Source: Haliscomenobacter sp. (GTDB lineage Bacteria > Bacteroidota > Bacteroidia > Chitinophagales > Saprospiraceae). From it: a stretch of DNA of 39,859 nucleotides. Positions 34,916 to 39,859 of the stretch are shown piece after piece (position 1 is the first letter of the stretch; the number at the start of each line of letters is the position of its first letter). Made by a program: the position numbers and the translations under genes. Where the stretch lies: contig NZ_JADKCX010000033.1 of assembly GCF_016718685.1 (NCBI RefSeq), positions 1 to 39,859 on the forward strand, written 5' to 3'. The notes beneath the pieces are model-generated. The model searched no databases. It was given only the letters and a program-made list of their open reading frames with translations, and had not been told where the DNA came from.

Positions 34916-35049
34916 CGTTGTGGATTTATGATCATGAGAATGCCAAACGTATACAAAGATGATCCGAAGCAATAAAACACACATTCGATTAGCGATAAAA
35001 TGAGACAGTTCGTCATCGAATTTTTTGAAAATCACCAAGGCAACATTTT

Positions 35050-35124
35050 AAACACAAGGGACACAAGGCAGCACAAAGGACACTAATCAAGCGTTGTCAA
35101 CGCTCAATCTTGTGTTCTTTGTGC
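35050..35124. repeat. ACACAAGG word repeat with inverted copy and inner hairpin
   Basis: Tandem words ACACAAGGG, ACACAAGGC, GCACAAAGG at 35052-35083; GCACAAAGGACAC (35071-35083) is inverted as GTGTTCTTTGTGC (35112-35124) with one mismatch. The loop contains a second hairpin AGCGTT-GTC-AACGCT (35090-35104). It lies between the convergent infC and surface-protein genes. Confidence 0.75.
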
Positions 35125-35216
35125 TTTCTTCAAGCCTTTGATACTTTCTTTTTAAATCGCTTTGGTCTTTTAAAAATTTGGGATGACTCATGTTTCACTA
35201 GCGAATAACGCCATTA

Positions 35217-38200
35217 TTATTTTACAATCACCATCTTTTTCGTTGCGGTAAAATCTTGAGTTTCCAGCGTATAGTACAATACCCCGTTGGTTCTCAGTTG
35301 TCCTTCTTTCAGCAGCACCTGATTGTCACCTTTAGCATAGTTGCCTTCTACCCGATAGATAAGTGCTCCTTTGACATCCCGAATCGTCAACACACCTTTG
35401 CTCGCTTGGGGCAGATAAAAACCAATCGTGGTTTCTGCCGTAAAAGGGTTAGGTGTGTTTTGGTACAGCGCAGCCTGATCTATTGCCTTGAAGCTCCCAC
35501 ATTCAGCTTTAGCCCCATCACCTCATCCTGAGGCTGCAGGCTTCTGCATGGTCAACCGACTGTTGATGTCCAATACTTTGCTCAGCGCAATATTGGATTC
35601 CGCTTTCAGGTTGAGGGTGAAGAGGATCGTTTCGTCCAGTCGAGCCTCCTCAAAAGGCGCCAGTACGTACGAAGCGGTGATTTTACCAGCATTAACAAAA
35701 ACGCCAAGATGTTCTGCCTTCATCAGGCCATTGTAATCGATGCCTTCGATTTGAGCCAAAGTTGGGTCAACCTCAGGTGAACTGGGGTATCCCCTGGATC
35801 GGCCAGGTCTTTGGCTTTGATCGCCACGGGTGTAGCTTTGTCCAGCTTGCAAACTTGTTCTTCGGTACTCAGGATCGGATCCTTTGCTCCGCGAATTTCG
35901 CTGGCCACTGCCCCATTGGTTGCGGCATTGCCAATTGAGATCACCCATTTTGATGGCGACAAAGTTGGCCTGCACCTTGCCCGCCAAATCATTGACATTC
36001 ACCACTTCAGGGAATGCTCCAGACCAGGGATTGGTCGCTTCTGGGAACTGGTAGGTTGCATCTACAAACTTCCAGCTCGGTACGTTTTTGAAGCGTTCGT
36101 CAATGTTGAGGATCAACTTGCGGACTGAATGATGTCCCAGTGGATATCGTCTTGGAATTGTTCACATCTGCGGCAATCAAGCGGTACGGGCTACTGATGG
36201 CTTGTTATGCAAAATATGCCTTTGCATCAACACCAGGTCAAAGGTGGATACCCCATTGAGGTGATCTTTGTCCAGTTGAGCCGCTACCGTATAGTCACTG
36301 CTCATGGTGAGGTTCTTGAAGCTAAAATTACCATTGTTGCTGCTATTCATGGTCATTTGAGCACCTCCGCTGATGTCCACCGTTACCCCTTGTACAGGTT
36401 CGGTATCATCCGTGGTGATCACGCCACTGATTTCTCAGCCAATGGATTAGCAGGAGAACACACCTTACGGTTGTCTTGTACTTCGAAAGTGATACAGAAG
36501 TCGTCATTGCCTTGGCATATCCCAAGCGTGCAATTCAACCAATACTGAGCACCAATGTCATCACAATCCAGATCGATACCGGTTTGGCTTTCGATAACTG
36601 GATCACCAAGCGGTTGATCGAGTACTTCTTGACCAGTTTCAGGTCACCTTTTGTTTCTGATCCTGACCATAGCAATCAAATGTCCGAAGCGACAAGTCCG
36701 AAGCCCATACGGCCATCATGCCACCACCCGTGCCGTTAGGCATCAGTTCAGTGCCCGGGCCATTGATACACATTGGTGCTGGTTCTTTGCAATCGGCAAC
36801 CACAAATGGAATCCGGGTTGCTTTGCTGAGGTTACCACACTCGTCACGTACCACTGCCGATCAGATCGTGTGAGCCTACCCACAAGTTTTCCACTGTGAT
36901 CTCGAATTGGCCGTTCTTCAAATCTTTGGTTACCCAACGTGGAGTGCTGTAAGGATCCATCGAACCAGCATTGGTGTTTGACCTGGAGCAACCATCAAGT
37001 ACTGAGTTTCAAACTCACTTTATCGGTACAGTTGTCGGTAGCTGCAATGGTGATCGTTATGTCAGCCAAACAATCCAATCCTTCGCGGATGCAGAACGTA
37101 TCTCTTGGTGCAGTTACTACAGGTGCAACTTCATCGTACACCTTGATGATCTGGGTATAGATAAAGCTGTGGTAGAACTCTCCAGCTATTGAGCAGTAAG
37201 GAGGAGTAAAACGGATGTCATCCTGATCTTTGGTGTCTACAATCAAGTCCTTGGAGATGTAGAACTCTTCGACTCCATCACGACGATTGTCTTCCCGGTC
37301 GCGAACCAATACGTAGATTGGTGCTTTGCCGTGGTTGTCAAATACGTTCCGAGGAATGACCGTGATGTTGGTTTGCAACAGTGGGTCACCACAACGGTCG
37401 TCGTAAGGACACCAGTTAATCACGGAGTACGTACGGAAGATTTTGTAGCACTCATCGCCAGTTGCATCGTAACGCTTGTCGGTGATGTTTACCGCCAGGA
37501 TGTCACAAGCCAATTCGTCGGTCAGGACGGTATCAATGATTGGCGTTTTGCAATCAGAGTCCACGTCTTTAGGGAAACAAATGTCGTATTCGTGTACCGG
37601 ACGAACCCAGATGGTCTGGTAGCAAGTGATCGTGATCGGGCCTTTAACCGTTTCTTTGGTCAATGACCAGGTACGTACGATTTTGCCATAACCACACTTC
37701 AGGCTCTTGGTCACGGTGTACACCGTATCCAGGTTAGCACAATCGCTGCCTGTGGTGATGCTTACATCGCCAAAGATGGCCGCAGAAGCTGCTTTGTCCT
37801 CGATGATGGCCAGGTTTTTCTCATCACAATCAACCGTAACATCCCATGGAGCCACAAGTTGGAGCCACTTTATCTTCGATCAGTACATCATTCCAGCAGT
37901 AGTTCCAGTTGCTTTCGTCAATGTTTTCAGTGTCAGGGTTATCAGCAGTGTCAGCGCCCCACAATTCGATGGTTACGCGCTCAGCCAAATCACAGCAGAA
38001 GAAATCAACCGCATCTTGCAGCGGAGTCATGATTTTGCCGCCTTTGGTGGCAAAGAATTCTCCACGGTCAAAAATATCACCGTCGCCGTTGTTGTCGATA
38101 CCATCCACAACTTCTTTGCCGTCTACTACCCATTTCCAGTTCGCAGGTGCATCTTTAGGATCATCAAATGGTGCAGCATCAATTTTGTTGTTGCCGTTTG

Positions 38201-39859
38201 AATCGTATCCTTTCAGGAGGAAGCTAGCCGTGCATGAAGTTGGAACATTGCGACGAACCGCAATCCAAGCCAACTTACAGTTGTCCCAGGAGCCTTCATC
38301 GATGTCAGCAGCACTTACTTGTGCGTAGCCATCAACATAGCCGTTGGCATTGCTCAAGCTGATGTGCAGGTCATCATCACACTTCATTACAGGTGCAATC
38401 TTGTCCTTCACTTCGAACTCGAAGCACAACGTAGAGGAATTGTAGCAACCGTCGAAAGCCTCGATTTTCATTACGTGGCGGCCAACAGGTACCCCAATCA
38501 TGTTGCCATTCATGATCGCGTAGTCGATTTTTTCCCAAGCGATGCAGCAATCAGATTTGGCATCTCTTTGTTCAGCTTCGTTTGCTTTTATTGTACACCA
38601 AGGGGAATTTGATTGATTCGTACGAAAATACCTTTCACATAACGATCTTTTTGTACACACTACGCTGACATTTGCCAGGGGTACAGTTGTCTTTGATCTC
38701 TACGCCAAGGCGCTCTTGATCCCCACAACATTTACCGGGAATGTAGCCGTGCAATCCATTAGATATATGGAGATCACATAAGGTGCATGGTGTGCATAAG
38801 TAGCCGTTGGTGCTTCGAAGTCACCAATTTTGATCAGGATGTGGAAGGTATCTACAATTTTTACCCGCACACCAGTCAAACATATAACTCACGATCGATC
38901 TTCACACCCTTGCCTCCACAAATTGGGAACTCGGTGTCTTTGATCGATACTGAATAGTTGCACTCAGTTTGTCCAGGTAAATGCAACGTGGATTAGAAGG
39001 TGTGTTGAAGTAGCTGCATTGGGATGGCGTAACATCGTCATGCAGAATCAGGCTCTTGTCAGGCGTACAGGACTGGTATTCCACCGTCCAATTATAGCCT
39101 ACTTTGTTAAGCGCAACTCCTGGTGTCCCCTTTACCTCACGGTTAGCAGGACCACCAATGCCAAATACGAAGCTGCTAAGTGCGGGGCGCCTGAAGTAGA
39201 TGTCCTGGATGTAAGCATCAGCACGCATGCCGTTGCAATCCGTAGCTACCCATTCGCGCTCGATCTTGGCATAGTAGCCATCACGCGTAAACTCGATGTC
39301 GGTACAAGCGTAGAACACCACTTTGTCCGTCCACTTCAACGTTACCCGGCAACCGCAGTTGAAGCAGTTGTCTCGGTAATAGGCATAACCCAGGTTTTTG
39401 TAGTTGTCATCAACCAGGCCTGGAGGGACAAAATCAGCACAATTTGTGCCAATGCCTTCCGCATTGTTGATGGTACGACCATCCGTAGCATTGGCAGCAG
39501 GACGGGGAGATGAAGTTGCATCAACGTTACCAATGGTGCGTCTTTCGTTCATCACGTAGTTGACATCGTAGCAATCCAGAGTGATAGGAGCAGGTGCCAG
39601 AGCAGCGCAGGGTGCCGTCTTGTCTTCAGCGGTTACTTTACCCCAGCAGATGATGTTGCCAAGGCGTCAAACAGACCATAAGTCCACACTCCCGCGCAGT
39701 CAATGATATCGCCATTGGCGGGGTTGTTGTCCATTATTTTTACAACACCACCAGCACAATTGCCATCCGAAATCAGGTTGGCAGTCAGGCGGAATTGGCA
39801 GTTCGCATCTAAGGTTATGGTCACATCCTGACAGCCGCGGTTGGCGACCTGGAAGCGTT
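35217..39859 (-). CDS. Giant T9SS-exported surface protein, C-terminal part, many frameshifts, 5' end beyond right edge
   Basis: More than 1,540 residues of one Cys-rich extracellular protein are visible across several frames. From N to C: repeated Cys-bearing beta modules (VTITLDANCQFRL, KTAPC, APVMKCDDDLHISLSNANG, VAPVVTAPRDTFC) resembling HYR-type adhesive repeats; calcium-loop-like segments DSNGNNKIDAAPFDD and DNNGDGDIFDRGE; a carboxypeptidase-regulatory-like strand set (VQGVTVDISGG, FSFKNLTMSSDYTV); a dockerin-like pair (STFDLVLMQRHIL and ADVNNSKTIST..LILNID); and a T9SS sorting domain (LYQNTPNPFTAETTIGFYL ... KKMVIVK) ending at 35217. At least a dozen frame changes occur, for example near 39660 (missing G), 38940, 38885, 38660, 37850, 36170 and 36120. 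It is exported to the cell surface; an adhesin or filament/matrix role is likely. Confidence 0.8.

Noticed and set aside
34727..35038. 103-codon minus-strand frame across the end of infC
   Set aside because: It crosses the infC terminator and its sequence is a shadow of infC and of AT-rich intergenic DNA.

Overview
The window looks like a chromosomal segment of a Bacteroidota bacterium, most likely in or near the Saprospiraceae (Haliscomenobacter-like). The grounds are: several start-proximal promoters with the Bacteroidota -7 element TAnnTTTG, few visible Shine-Dalgarno sites, type IX secretion (T9SS) C-terminal sorting domains, a carboxypeptidase-regulatory/TonB-plug outer-membrane receptor, Bacteroidota-type Crp/Fnr regulators, and a giant Cys-rich dockerin-like surface protein. 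No rRNA, tRNA, CRISPR, transposase or phage gene was recognised.

Layout. 1-9.8 kb: mixed single genes (a six-hairpin glycosidase cut by the left edge, lipoprotein MsrA, alpha/beta hydrolase with a Crp-like regulator, geranylgeranyl-reductase-type flavoprotein, secreted metzincin with T9SS tail, SH3 protein, Tat-exported Gfo/Idh/MocA oxidoreductase, SRPBCC protein). 10-15.8 kb: purL followed closely by a TlpA-like lipoprotein, a DUF3179 protein, an NTF2-like protein and a GreA/GreB-like protein. 15.8-24.3 kb: a minus-strand catabolic cluster read from a GntR/UTRA regulator through a CoA-acylating methylmalonate/malonate-semialdehyde dehydrogenase, a Zn alcohol dehydrogenase, an aldehyde dehydrogenase, a class II aldolase, a half-length DUF4174 protein, a GRP-type sugar transporter and a ribokinase. 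A perfect 18-bp palindrome lies inside the regulator's own promoter. The enzymes suggest: import a polyol or ketose, oxidise it, phosphorylate it, cleave it to DHAP plus an aldehyde, and oxidise the aldehyde, with a malonate-semialdehyde-like branch feeding acetyl-CoA. 24.3-24.8 kb: a gene-free stretch holding a candidate small structured RNA with its own promoter and terminator. 24.8-31.1 kb: a PAS-containing sigma-54 activator, a TonB-dependent receptor, a second Crp/Fnr regulator and a STAS protein. 31.5-34.9 kb: clpC and infC, each with a strong terminator; infC has no possible ATG start. 35.2-39.9 kb: the C-terminal part of a very large T9SS-exported surface protein that runs off the right edge.

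Two patterns cross the whole window. First, at least nine genes are broken by one- or two-base indels, most of them in short homopolymers, and reading across the break restores a normal family ending. This looks like residual consensus error from noisy long reads more than gene decay; the last 4.6 kb is much worse than the rest. Second, many intergenic gaps hold self-complementary elements built from short tandem words (GCGGAT, GGTTGAT, GTTGAGG, GGGTTCG, ACACAAGG), often touching or overlapping stop codons. Two further hairpins share a GAA-TAAA-TTC core but have different outer stems.
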